Shown piece by piece: positions 54,368 to 63,625 of a stretch of DNA of 64,000 nt; positions within the stretch are counted from its first letter, which is position 1; each line of letters begins with the position of its first letter. Source of the stretch: Pseudoalteromonas sp. A601. GTDB taxonomy: Bacteria > Pseudomonadota > Gammaproteobacteria > Enterobacterales > Alteromonadaceae. The notes beneath the pieces were generated by a model that saw only the letters and a program-made list of their open reading frames with translations, did no database searches and was not told where the DNA came from. The stretch is taken from contig NZ_MXQF01000013.1 of assembly GCF_002165575.1 (NCBI RefSeq), positions 62,001-126,000 on the forward strand, written 5' to 3'. A program made the translations under genes and the position numbers.

Positions 54368-54667
54368 GTTATTTCCCTTATTAATGATTTTTAAGTTAAA
54401 TGCTAAAGAGCGATATCATCATAAGGAGGCTATATGTTGAGTATGTTTCACTGCAAACGTATTCATAAATTTGGGTATTAACTTTATCTCAAACCAAGAT
54501 TTAAATAGAACGATATAGTGAGTTTTTAGTAAAAAGGATTTAAGATTTTTGGTGTGAAATATATTCGACCATTGCCGTAGAGTAAGACACCCGCCTAGAT
54601 GGGTTTTATAACCTAATATCATACTATTAAACAAGCCATATCACACAATAGCACTTTTAAATTGCTC
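54368..54667. other. Spacer upstream of the phosphatase with an orphan ribosome site
   Basis: AAGGAGG (54423-54429), a perfect Shine-Dalgarno sequence, lies 4 nt before ATG 54434, which opens a 15-codon plus-strand frame (MLSMFHCKRIHKFGY, stop at 54479-54481). No longer gene follows. It may be a leader peptide, the surviving start of a lost gene, or chance. Confidence 0.3.
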
Positions 54668-54676
54668 TGATATAAT
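54668..54676 (+). promoter_or_regulatory. Extended -10 promoter
   Basis: TGATATAAT fits the TGnTATAAT extended -10 consensus. It lies about 30 bp before the small open frame at 54708, leaving a short leader with an AAGGGGG ribosome site. No good -35 is present, as is usual for this promoter type. Confidence 0.55.
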
Positions 54677-54707
54677 GCAAATAATAGAAACGAAGGGGGA
54701 ATGCTTT

Positions 54708-54800
54708 ATGAACATAATACAAATCACATGTTTGATTATATTATTGCTAACTGTCGCTGTTTTAGTTGGCGGGTTATATTTCATCCGTAACGTTAAATGA
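54708..54800 (+). CDS. Predicted 30-residue single-span membrane protein
   Basis: A small frame opening MNIIQITCLI and continuing through a hydrophobic core of about 20 residues (LILLLTVAVLVGGLYF region) to a basic tail, RNVK. AAGGGGGA (54694-54700) lies 7 nt before the ATG, and a consensus extended -10 promoter lies about 30 bp upstream. The composition, one transmembrane helix with a short charged C terminus, is that of known bacterial small membrane proteins. I recognise no family. It lies between the divergent phosphatase and the convergent sulfatase. Confidence 0.5.
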   Translation: MNIIQITCLIILLLTVAVLVGGLYFIRNVK

Positions 54801-54926
54801 AATTATTAAGTAGGTCTTATCTTGGTTCAATCTTAAGCAAATAACGATTAGATTAGCTCACCAGACTATATTTTTTACTCCTGGGTACACAGCCTAAGAG
54901 TCTGCTTTATTACCCCTTAAAGTGAA

Positions 54927-54960
54927 AAAGTCGCTTTATGTTTAAAAAAGCGACCTTTGT
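54927..54960 (-). terminator. Terminator of the sulfatase at 55005
   Basis: GTCGCTTT/AAAGCGAC stem; on the minus strand it is followed by TTTTTC. It lies 45-78 bp past the sulfatase stop and may also end the small plus-strand gene. Confidence 0.65.
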
Positions 54961-55004
54961 TAAATACGCTGAGCTAGTACAGCTGAGCTAACTAAAATTT
55001 TAAA

Positions 55005-56450
55005 TCACTCTCTCGAGTTCAAAAACGATGCTCTTGAGCTTACTTCTTCACTTCTCTCATTCTCATATTTACTAATGTAGTCAGCAGTGCGCTTACGCAG
55101 CTCATCAACTTTAGATTTATATTCTGGTAATTGTGCAAGATTAAATTTCTCTAGTGGATCTTCTTTTAAATTATAGAGCTGTAAGTGATCATTTTTATAA
55201 AAATCAACAAACTTCCAAGTATTTGTTCTAAGTCCAACCATTGGGGGTATCGATACCCTTTTAGGTTGATACATATGTTCAAACAAAAACTCTTCTCTCC
55301 ATGAAGGCATTTCTTCACCTTCAACAAGACCAACTAAGCTATCACCTTGATACGCTTTCGGTATTTCAACATCTGCATAATCCAAAATAGTTGGCGCTAT
55401 ATCAATATTAAGCACTGTTTTATCGATGCTTACTCCTTTTTGTTTAGTATTACGCGGATCATAAATAATTAAAGGGACTCTTAGGTCCTCTTCCCAACCA
55501 AACCATTTACCAGCTAATTGGCGTTCATTAAGGCTATACCCGTTATCGCCGGTGTAAATAACTATTGTATTTTGCAGCATACCCTGTTTTTCAAGTTGAG
55601 CGATAATCTGACCAACGCCTTCATCAACAGCAGTTATTGCACGGTAGTGGCGCTTAATCATTTTTTGGTACATTGCATCATTTGCATACCTGTACTCCCA
55701 GCGGACACGCCCGATAGACTTCTGTAAGAATTCAGGTAATGCTGCAAATGTTGCATCATCAGATAACTTAGCAGGTGGAATTGTTATATCAGAATATAGA
55801 TTCTCAAATTTTGCTGGATAGTGATATTGATCTTGCTTGTCACTATCGAGTGCATGAGGGTTCCAAAAGTTAACATTTAGTACCCAAGGCTTTGTAGAGT
55901 CTTGCGCTCTTTCAATAAAATCTTTTGCCCTTTGCGCTATATAATGAGTTTGAGGGATATCATCCCCTCGATAAGTATTCGTTTTAGAATGTAGCAACGG
56001 CTCAAAATAATCAAACCTATCAAAGTCTTCACCTGATAGTTTGATTTCATACTTACCCACGAATCCCGATGTGTAACCCTGTTCTTTCAATTTCTTAGGA
56101 TAAATATTATCGGACTCTATCACACCGGTTGCAGGGCGACTAAAAGTAAAGTCATGAGTTCGCTCAGTTAAGCCAGTTAGTATACTCACTCGGCTCGAAG
56201 CACAAATAGGTGTGGTAACAAATGAATTAGAAAAGCTCACTCCTTTACTTGCTAACTCATCTAAATTAGGCGTTTTTATAATAGGATGATCTTTTCCGAG
56301 TAAATCCCAACGATGGTCATCAGCGAGAATAAATAGAATATTGGGACGTTTATTCGTTGCACTTTCCCCCCCTTCCTTTTGAGCTCCATGGGAGTTACAC
56401 CCAATGGCTAACAAGGTTATAAAAAACAGAGCTTTAAAATTTAATTTCAT
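55005..56450 (-). CDS. Family S1 sulfatase, lipoprotein, with CASSR active-site motif
   Basis: A sulfatase of about 481 residues. The ATG giving MKLNFKALFFITLLAIGCNS was chosen because a lipobox (LAIGC, Cys18) then falls correctly; the frame extends upstream to 56513 without a signal-like start. The active-site Cys is C83 in ICASSRVSILTG, with Ser where most family members have Pro (C-x-P-S-R); C-x-A/S-S-R forms are known and should still be matured. Metal residues: LADDHRWD near 43 and YTGDNGYSLNE in the middle. It is divergent from GH78, whose start is about 140 bp away. It probably removes sulfate from a rhamnose- or xylose-containing oligosaccharide. Confidence 0.88.
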   Translation of the reverse strand: MKLNFKALFFITLLAIGCNSHGAQKEGGESATNKRPNILFILADDHRWDLLGKDHPIIKTPNLDELASKGVSFSNSFVTTPICASSRVSILTGLTERTHDFTFSRPATGVIESDNIYPKKLKEQGYTSGFVGKYEIKLSGEDFDRFDYFEPLLHSKTNTYRGDDIPQTHYIAQRAKDFIERAQDSTKPWVLNVNFWNPHALDSDKQDQYHYPAKFENLYSDITIPPAKLSDDATFAALPEFLQKSIGRVRWEYRYANDAMYQKMIKRHYRAITAVDEGVGQIIAQLEKQGMLQNTIVIYTGDNGYSLNERQLAGKWFGWEEDLRVPLIIYDPRNTKQKGVSIDKTVLNIDIAPTILDYADVEIPKAYQGDSLVGLVEGEEMPSWREEFLFEHMYQPKRVSIPPMVGLRTNTWKFVDFYKNDHLQLYNLKEDPLEKFNLAQLPEYKSKVDELRKRTADYISKYENERSEEVSSRASFLNSRE

Positions 56451-56587
56451 TTCATCTACCCAATAAATTGCAATCACTAACCATAACGTAAAATCAAAAC
56501 CAATCACAATCATGACTCATTTAGCTTGAAAATGACAGTTTTAATGTTACTGTAAAGAAATAATTGATTAACAAAAACACACACAAA

Positions 56588-59371
56588 ATGAATAAATCGA
56601 GAAAACATTGTTTATTTCAAATAATTGTTAAGCCATTACTGCTAGCATTAATAATATGCTTTAACGTGGCATGCAGCAGTGAAAGAGAAACACCCAGTCC
56701 AACACAACCAGCTTTTGAATCAATTGCAGCACCAGTTGATTTAAAAGTAGGTGAAGGCTTTGAGTCCCCTATTGGTTACTATGAAAGTGAGCCGAGATTT
56801 TCGTGGCAAATAGGTAAAGCCGCTCATTCAAATTTCCAGTCAGCTTATCAAGTTCAAGTAAGTACCACTCTTAGTTTACTCTCTAAACAACCCGATTTAT
56901 GGGATAGTAAAAAAGTAAACTCATCAAATTCTGGTTGGGTTAAATACCAAGGTCAACCGTTTACTTCAAGACAAAAAGTATATTGGCGCGTTAGAGTTTG
57001 GAATGAAAAACATCAAGCTTCACAATGGAGTGAACCTCAAAGTATAGAGCTTGGTCTATTAAGTAACAGCGACTGGCAGGCGCAATGGGTCGGTCATCCA
57101 GATACAAAACAATCTAACAAGCCTTCAAAAAGCACTATTGCTACTCCTCAATATTTTAGAAAATCATTTAACATCAACAAAGAAATAGAAAAAGCACGCT
57201 TGTATATTACTTCCAAAGGGGTTTTTAAACCTTTTATTAACGGAGAAGAAATTTCTAAAGTCGACGTTATGACTCCTGGATGGACCCCATACAGCAAACG
57301 AATTGAAACACTTACATATGACCTGACTCACAAACTAACACAAGGTGAGAATACCCTTGCATCAATTTTAGCGGGTGGCTGGTTTTCAGCCCGGATTGCA
57401 GATTTAAAAGACACAGATCATATTCACTCTCCGCTTTTACTTGCTCAACTCGAAATACAATTTACAGATGGCTCTAAACAAGTGATCACAACAGATCAGT
57501 CTTGGAAAGTAACACAAAATGGACCTATTCGTTTTGCTAGTAATTACGACGGTGAGCATTATTCACAAGCATTAGAGCAGCCTAATTGGAATAAAAATAA
57601 CTTTAACAGTGCTACATGGCAGAGTGCATATACACAAAAGATTGATCCATCGATTAAACTCAGCCCAAAAAGACACGAACCCATAAGAATTATCAATGAG
57701 CTTTCACCGATTAAAATAATGAATATTTCAAAAGATAGTGTGGTGTTCGATTTTGGTCAAAATATGGTTGGGGTGCCAGAAATAAAGGTACCTGGTATAG
57801 CGAATCAAAAAATAAAAGTTGAGTTTGCAGAAGCGCTACACATGGGCGAGTTTTATACCGATAACTACCGAAGCGCGCAATCAACAAACTACATTACACC
57901 ATCAAAGTCTGGGCTGATTAAATATAAACCTACCTTCACTTTTCATGGATACCGATACTTAAAATTATCTGGCTTCGATAAATCAAAAACCCCATCTAAA
58001 GGCTGGGTTAAGGCGCTAGTACAACATTCTGATATCAAACTTTACGATAACTTTGACTCTTCACACCCTAAGTTAAATAAGCTTTTCAGTAATATTAACT
58101 GGGGTCTTAAAAGTAACTTCTATGATGTGCCATTAGACTGTCCGCAACGAGATGAGAGGTTAGGCTGGACTGGCGACGCTAATGCGTTTGTTACACCTTC
58201 GATGTACATGGCTGACTCATATGGTTTTTGGTCAGCTTGGCTCGAGAGTATGCGCGAAGAGCAAACAGATAACGGCAAAATCCCCTTATATATTCCGTAT
58301 GTTGAATGGATTAAATGGACCTCTTCAGGTTGGGGCGATGCTGCAACTATTATCCCTTGGGAGCTTTACATAATGACCGGTGATGAGTCGGTGCTAGTAG
58401 ATAATTACGAAATGATGAAGAATTGGCTAAATTACCATAAGAGCCAAAGTAAGAATCACATTTCTAATATGCAAACATTTGGCGACTGGTTACAACCTTA
58501 CCCAAAAGCACAAGGTAAAAAAGCAAACCGAGGAGATACTGATTTTAGTCTAATTGGCACCGCCTTCTACGCTCGCTCTGTCGAATTAACGCTCAAAACT
58601 GCCGAAGTACTTAATTTGCAAGCTGATATTGAGCAACTAACGAAGTTGCATCAACAGATAAAAACAGCATTTAGAAGCACTTTCTTTGATCAAAACCTAA
58701 TACCAAAAAAAGGCGAACCAACACAAACAGCTTACCTACTTGCATTAGAGTTCAATTTACTTGAGCAAGCAGATATTAAAACAGCTCAAAGCATGCTAAT
58801 TAAACTGATTCAAGAAGCCGACAATCACCTGCGCACTGGTTTCTTAGGTACACCATTATTAGCTTCAGCTTTACAAAAAGCAGGGCGTAGCGATTTAGTC
58901 TATCAATTACTATTTAAAGAAAGCTATCCATCATGGTTTTATTCAATTAACAATGGCGCAACAACAACGTGGGAGCGCTGGAATTCTTATTCACTAGAAG
59001 ATGGTTTTAACCCGCAGGGAATGAACTCTTTAAATCACTATGCTTACGGCACTATTTCAAGATGGTTCTATGAAGGGATATTAGGTGTCACACCATCAAA
59101 AGCGGGATTTAAAGAGTTTGAAGTATCTCCACAATTTTCTCAGTATCTACATGAGGTTGGCGGAACAATACAAACACCTAATGGTGCCATTGAGCTTAGT
59201 TGGACATTAAAGGGGGATGAAGCAACTATTTCTCTTACAGTACCAAAAAACTCCACTGCAATACTGGATTTGGCTCATTTAAGCGATGTAACGATTTTAC
59301 AGCAAAATAAAAATGTTGCTCATAAGATAAGATTAACACCAGGTGAGTATGTAATAAATGGCAAAATTTAA
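56588..59371 (+). CDS. GH78 alpha-L-rhamnosidase, lipoprotein
   Basis: An enzyme of about 927 residues that frees terminal alpha-L-rhamnose. The ATG at 56588 gives a lipoprotein signal (LIICFNVAC); the TTG at 56564 only adds eight residues. Domain order: N-terminal beta domain with the VDLKVGEGFESPIGYYESEPRFSW start, Bac_rhamnosid N (LYITSKGVFKPFINGEEIS), the concanavalin-like domain, the (alpha/alpha)6 catalytic domain and the C-terminal beta sandwich. Catalytic region: DCPQRDERLGWTGDANAF from residue 517 and the general base Glu (E796) in TTTWERWN. The next sulfatase gene overlaps its end by 14 bp. A CA-rich leader (ACACACACAAA) precedes the start. Confidence 0.94.
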   Translation: MNKSRKHCLFQIIVKPLLLALIICFNVACSSERETPSPTQPAFESIAAPVDLKVGEGFESPIGYYESEPRFSWQIGKAAHSNFQSAYQVQVSTTLSLLSKQPDLWDSKKVNSSNSGWVKYQGQPFTSRQKVYWRVRVWNEKHQASQWSEPQSIELGLLSNSDWQAQWVGHPDTKQSNKPSKSTIATPQYFRKSFNINKEIEKARLYITSKGVFKPFINGEEISKVDVMTPGWTPYSKRIETLTYDLTHKLTQGENTLASILAGGWFSARIADLKDTDHIHSPLLLAQLEIQFTDGSKQVITTDQSWKVTQNGPIRFASNYDGEHYSQALEQPNWNKNNFNSATWQSAYTQKIDPSIKLSPKRHEPIRIINELSPIKIMNISKDSVVFDFGQNMVGVPEIKVPGIANQKIKVEFAEALHMGEFYTDNYRSAQSTNYITPSKSGLIKYKPTFTFHGYRYLKLSGFDKSKTPSKGWVKALVQHSDIKLYDNFDSSHPKLNKLFSNINWGLKSNFYDVPLDCPQRDERLGWTGDANAFVTPSMYMADSYGFWSAWLESMREEQTDNGKIPLYIPYVEWIKWTSSGWGDAATIIPWELYIMTGDESVLVDNYEMMKNWLNYHKSQSKNHISNMQTFGDWLQPYPKAQGKKANRGDTDFSLIGTAFYARSVELTLKTAEVLNLQADIEQLTKLHQQIKTAFRSTFFDQNLIPKKGEPTQTAYLLALEFNLLEQADIKTAQSMLIKLIQEADNHLRTGFLGTPLLASALQKAGRSDLVYQLLFKESYPSWFYSINNGATTTWERWNSYSLEDGFNPQGMNSLNHYAYGTISRWFYEGILGVTPSKAGFKEFEVSPQFSQYLHEVGGTIQTPNGAIELSWTLKGDEATISLTVPKNSTAILDLAHLSDVTILQQNKNVAHKIRLTPGEYVINGKI

Positions 59372-60809
59372 CGCAATTGCAGCATTATTAATGCTGACAC
59401 TTACAGCATGCAGTACAAGCCAAAACCAACATGCTTTGGATGATACTAGTAGCAAAGAACCATTAAATGTACTCGTTTTTCTGATCGATGATTTACGAAG
59501 TGACCTTGGTACTTATGGACACGAGCATGTAAAAAGCCCAAATATTGATAAGCTGGCTACAGAGGGCGTGAAATTTACTCACGCTTATGCACAGCAGGCA
59601 ATTTGTGGGCCTTCGCGAGTTAGCATTATGACAGGGTTACGACCTGAAACGACCGGGTTGTATACAATTCGCAAAGATGGACGTTTACGCCCCAATCAAC
59701 CTGATGTTGTTTCTATGCCACAACTCTTTAAGGAAAACGGCTATAAAACTATCAGCATAGGCAAGGTTTATCATAGTGTAACGGACGATCAAGAAAATTG
59801 GTCAACGCATATTAAAAAGCTTGATAACTTTTACGCGAATCCGGAAAACGAAAAAACTCGATTTGCTTATGAAGCTGGCGACGTAGATGATAACTTTTAT
59901 AAAGATGGCAAAGTAGCAACGGATGCTATCAATTCTTTAAAACAACTTAAAGATGATAAGTTTTTAATGTTTGTCGGTTTTAGTAAACCACACCTCCCCT
60001 TTAACGCCCCTAAAAAATACTGGGAGCTGTACGATAGAGAACAATTTACCGTGCCCAGTCGAAAAAAACCTGACGACATGTATCGGTTAGCGCTTACTAA
60101 ATGGGGCGAGCTGCGCATGTACGGCGGTATACCTAAAGAAGGTGATACCAGCGACGAGCTCACTAAAACCCTAATACATGCTTATTATGCTTCAGTGAGT
60201 TACATGGACGCTCAAGTAGGCCGCGTAATGCAAGCTTTAGATGAAATGGATTTACGAGACAACACCTTAGTTATTCTGATGAGCGATCATGGTTACAAAT
60301 TAGGGGAATATGGCGCGTGGAATAAGCACACCAATATGGAACTAGACACAAAAGTTCCCCTTATTATCAGTCGTGAGTTATCACATGAAAACCGTAAAGC
60401 GGGTGTAACGTCAAACGCACTTGTTGAAAATGTTGATATTTTCCCATCGGTTGCTCAAGCGGCAGGCTTAGAAATGCCGAAAGTAGATGGCCAAAGCTTA
60501 TTACCTTTGCTTGGTAACCCTGATATGCAATTTAAAGAAGCAGCATACAGTTTATTTAATCGCGGGAAAATTATGGGTGTTTCTGTCACAAACGGTCAAT
60601 GGCGTTACACAGAATGGCGCAATGCCGCAACCCAAGAAATTAAAGATACTGAACTATACGATCACACCACCAGCGATGTAGCCACAGCAAATATTTCAGG
60701 TAGACCACAATACCATGAACTCGAACAACATTTAAAAGCACTATTGCATAACAAGTTTCCTCTTAATGCACCTTCGTTTTATGAAAAACGACATGTGAAT
60801 AATCATTAA
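59358..60809 (+). CDS. Family S1 sulfatase, iduronate-2-sulfatase-like lipoprotein
   Basis: A 483-residue sulfatase with lipobox LTAC (Cys18) and the active-site Cys C83 in ICGPSRVSIMTGLRPETTGLY. The LIDDLRSDLGTYGHEHVKSPNIDKLA start and FSKPHLPFNAPKKYW resemble the Tat-exported enzyme at 11492, so they are likely the same subfamily exported by different routes. Metal residues: LIDDLRSD near 42 and LMSDHGYKLGE in the second half. It overlaps the GH78 gene by 14 bp and lies 19 bp before the GH39-like gene, one operon of rhamnose-releasing enzymes. Confidence 0.9.
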   Translation: MAKFNAIAALLMLTLTACSTSQNQHALDDTSSKEPLNVLVFLIDDLRSDLGTYGHEHVKSPNIDKLATEGVKFTHAYAQQAICGPSRVSIMTGLRPETTGLYTIRKDGRLRPNQPDVVSMPQLFKENGYKTISIGKVYHSVTDDQENWSTHIKKLDNFYANPENEKTRFAYEAGDVDDNFYKDGKVATDAINSLKQLKDDKFLMFVGFSKPHLPFNAPKKYWELYDREQFTVPSRKKPDDMYRLALTKWGELRMYGGIPKEGDTSDELTKTLIHAYYASVSYMDAQVGRVMQALDEMDLRDNTLVILMSDHGYKLGEYGAWNKHTNMELDTKVPLIISRELSHENRKAGVTSNALVENVDIFPSVAQAAGLEMPKVDGQSLLPLLGNPDMQFKEAAYSLFNRGKIMGVSVTNGQWRYTEWRNAATQEIKDTELYDHTTSDVATANISGRPQYHELEQHLKALLHNKFPLNAPSFYEKRHVNNH

Positions 60810-60828
60810 GATGAGGTAAGGAAAAATC

Positions 60829-62532
60829 ATGAAGCTACTGAGAAAAATGTTATTGCCGGCACTCCTATGTACTGCCGGCTGCCAATCAGCGTTATCACCT
60901 GAAAAAAATGAGGCGACGGTTGATGTAAAAGCCCAACCGTCAACAACGTTATATGCTGACTTTACCAGTGATACTGAACAAGCGGGTATCATTTACGATT
61001 TCTTTGACGTTGCAGTAAGAACAGAGCGTGGAAACCCAAAATCAAAACCTGCAACATTTGGCCGCAAAGCTAAAGTCAATACAGTACGCATGTTAGGTGG
61101 ATGGTACAATCAAGATTTAACGGGCGATACGTACTTGTGGGACGGAGAAAAATACACGTACAACTTCGATCAAGCGACTAAACGAATTGATAGCTGGCTC
61201 AATGATGACTGGGACGTTTTTCAAATAGTATTAGATAACCCACCTTGGGCATTTCAGCAAGGCTATACATTTGTAGATAAACCAAACGGTAAAAATTATT
61301 TAGAAAAAGACCGAGTTGGCGTATATGGGAATGGTTTGCCACCTAATGATCCTAAGGCTTGGCATAATTATATCGAAGCCTTCATAACACACCTTGTTAA
61401 AACCTATGGCGAAGATGTTGTTCTGAAATGGCGCTTTAGAGTTGGCTCAGAAATAGACACTCGACCACAACACTGGGCTGCTACTCGTCAAGAATTCTTT
61501 GATCATTACTTAAACACTGTTACTGCTGTTAAATCAGTGCTACCCGATGCGATAGTAGGTACTCACTTTAGAGAAGCAAGTCATAAAAGTACGTATGTAG
61601 ATTATACTGGTAATACCGAAGAAGCCTATGCACCATACTTTGTTACTTGGGCAAAACAGAATAACGTACCTTATGATTTCTTAGCTATTTCATATTATCC
61701 GCACATCACCCACCCTCACGAAATGGATATGGAACAAGTATATCAGGAACAGATAGCACCGATCCTTGAAAACCCTGACTATAATCCAAATGCCAATTTC
61801 GAAATTCATGAATATAAATTCATAGTAAAAATGAAACGTGCAGGCTTTGTGAGTGTCGCAACCTCACATAACTCTGCATTTTTTGCCATGCTATCAAAGA
61901 TGATGCTAGAGAAAGACATAAAAGAGGTTTTTCAATGGGGTAATGCTAAAAATGGATCGTACAGTCCTGAGGCAATGACCCAGTTAGCACTGAATGATAT
62001 GGTCGGTGATACGTTTTACAACAATACTGTTAACGGAGATCCAGCCGTAAAAGGAAATCGCGTCGATGGTATTTTCTCTCAAAAGCAAGGTAACCAAAAT
62101 ATTGATGTCCTGTTGTTTAATTTTAATAAAGACAATATGGAATATCAAAAGCCAGAGCCCATTTCACTGTCATTACGGGTAGATCAAAATAAGGGTACAA
62201 AATTCCAGTACCGTGTTGCCCAGATAGATCAAACAAGCAACCTTGATCAATTATTTTTTGCTGAGCACCCAAAAGCCAACATACCACAGAGCCAAGGTGG
62301 ATGGCGTAAAGAAGATGCCCACCCCACCGCTTCTGTTGCAAACGCATTAAATGAAAAGGGTATTCAAGCTTATGAACAAACTTACTCAAAATATGGCAAA
62401 AAAAATAAACTAAATTGGGGTAAATGGCAGCAAGGCGAAACGACGTCTAGTGATCTCTCTGGAAGCTCATTAGTAGAAATTAACAATACGTTGCCCTCTT
62501 TTGCTGTGCAAAAGTATCAGATCCGTTGGTAA
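60829..62532 (+). CDS. GH39-like glycoside hydrolase, lipoprotein
   Basis: A 567-residue lipoprotein (LLCTAGC, Cys18) with a TIM-barrel pattern. Supporting features are DVFQIVLDNPPWAFQ, then the stretch ending in KWRFRVGSEIDTRPQHW, where the Glu of GSEID would be the acid/base on strand 4 in place of the usual NEP, LAISYYPH, and the Glu of FEIHEYK as nucleophile on strand 7, plus a C-terminal beta domain. GH39 members include beta-xylosidases and alpha-L-iduronidases, and GH39 genes occur in other ulvan loci. Hydrolysis of a xylose- or iduronate-rhamnose linkage is the likely role. Both active-site contexts are diverged, so the family call is moderate. Confidence 0.65.
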   Translation: MKLLRKMLLPALLCTAGCQSALSPEKNEATVDVKAQPSTTLYADFTSDTEQAGIIYDFFDVAVRTERGNPKSKPATFGRKAKVNTVRMLGGWYNQDLTGDTYLWDGEKYTYNFDQATKRIDSWLNDDWDVFQIVLDNPPWAFQQGYTFVDKPNGKNYLEKDRVGVYGNGLPPNDPKAWHNYIEAFITHLVKTYGEDVVLKWRFRVGSEIDTRPQHWAATRQEFFDHYLNTVTAVKSVLPDAIVGTHFREASHKSTYVDYTGNTEEAYAPYFVTWAKQNNVPYDFLAISYYPHITHPHEMDMEQVYQEQIAPILENPDYNPNANFEIHEYKFIVKMKRAGFVSVATSHNSAFFAMLSKMMLEKDIKEVFQWGNAKNGSYSPEAMTQLALNDMVGDTFYNNTVNGDPAVKGNRVDGIFSQKQGNQNIDVLLFNFNKDNMEYQKPEPISLSLRVDQNKGTKFQYRVAQIDQTSNLDQLFFAEHPKANIPQSQGGWRKEDAHPTASVANALNEKGIQAYEQTYSKYGKKNKLNWGKWQQGETTSSDLSGSSLVEINNTLPSFAVQKYQIRW

Positions 62533-62574
62533 TTTACCCTTTAATAACTTGATTAAAATGAAGAAGTAAATTTA

Positions 62575-63501
62575 ATGAAAAATATAAATTATCTATTACC
62601 AGCTTTAGCATTAGTGCTTACTGGTTGTAGTACTCAAACAGAAAATAAGAATAATACCACCCCACCCTTGAAAACGGTTATCTATGAATCGTTCGAGCAA
62701 GGGGGCTGGAATGCTGAAAACACGACGTTAAGTATTAGCACCCATCAACCAGGGCTAAACACTGCATTACCAAAAAACTTCTTATTCGCACAATTACAAG
62801 GGCCGCACTCTTTTAGCGCGGAGCAATCGATTGTTCGCTATGGAGACTACTCAGCTAGACTACACTGGAAACATGCCAACCAAACAAAATACAATGGCGA
62901 CCCAAAAGTACTTGATAACACGGATAGAAAGGCTATGTTTCATGGCCATAAAGCCCAGAGTAATATTGCCACGGTTTGGTATGGATTTAGCGCTTACTTC
63001 CCAAGTGAGGATACACAATTAAAAGAAGGGCAAGGTGCATTGTTCTTCCAGATACATGGTGCGAGAGATGGTAATAAAGAACCTAATCGCATCCCTCCAG
63101 TTTCTATCAACTTGGTCAAAGACGGCTTTACCATGGGTTATTCATGGGACAGTAAAAAACTCAGCACGAGCACTCACGGAGAAGGCAATAAAACGTTTGA
63201 GATACCAGCCAAGCTAGCAGATTATCAAGACCGTTGGGTCGATTTCGTTCTAAAAGTCAAAACGAATCCTTTTGAAAATAAAGGCGAACTAAACCTATGG
63301 ATCGATGGTAAACACGTAGTTAATCGTACCAATATTAAAGTTGGTTATAACGATGATATGGGTGTTTATCCATCATTCGGTTGGTACTTATGGGGTGATT
63401 ATGCCAAGCGTGATCAAGATGTAATCATGTACCTCGATGAAGTTCGTCAAGCACAAGGGGATGATATTAACTACCAGGACGTTGCGCCAAAGGCTAACTA
63501 G
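62575..63501 (+). CDS. Jelly-roll polysaccharide lyase, PL28/PL20-like (putative ulvan lyase)
   Basis: A 308-residue lipoprotein (VLTGC, Cys18) consisting of a single beta-jelly-roll domain with the pattern SIVRYGDYSARLHW, NIATVWYGFSAYFPSED, ALFFQIHGARDGN, PVSINLVKDGFTMGY, RWVDFVLKVKTNPFENKGELNLWIDGK and GWYLWGDY (a run of conserved short strands). This is the heparin-lyase-I-like fold shared by PL20 glucuronan lyase and PL28 ulvan lyase. Context favours PL28. It would be a third lyase in the window, with a different fold from the two beta-propellers. It follows the GH39-like gene by 42 bp and is followed by a hairpin. Confidence 0.7.
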   Translation: MKNINYLLPALALVLTGCSTQTENKNNTTPPLKTVIYESFEQGGWNAENTTLSISTHQPGLNTALPKNFLFAQLQGPHSFSAEQSIVRYGDYSARLHWKHANQTKYNGDPKVLDNTDRKAMFHGHKAQSNIATVWYGFSAYFPSEDTQLKEGQGALFFQIHGARDGNKEPNRIPPVSINLVKDGFTMGYSWDSKKLSTSTHGEGNKTFEIPAKLADYQDRWVDFVLKVKTNPFENKGELNLWIDGKHVVNRTNIKVGYNDDMGVYPSFGWYLWGDYAKRDQDVIMYLDEVRQAQGDDINYQDVAPKAN

Positions 63502-63515
63502 TATGGCGTTCTATA

Positions 63516-63542
63516 GTGGGTTTAGCCAAGTGCTAAACCCAC
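63516..63542 (+). other. Strong hairpin after the jelly-roll lyase gene
   Basis: GTGGGTTTAGC / GCTAAACCCAC is a perfect 11-bp stem with a 5-nt loop, 15 bp past the stop. No T-run follows. It may stabilise the 3' end or weakly terminate before the GH106 gene. Confidence 0.6.
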
Positions 63543-63625
63543 ATGCTCTGTAAATTACCCTACAAGACTAAAAAACGCTTCCTTCTAAACTAAACCTGTG
63601 CCTTAAATTTTTTAAAGAGAACAAT

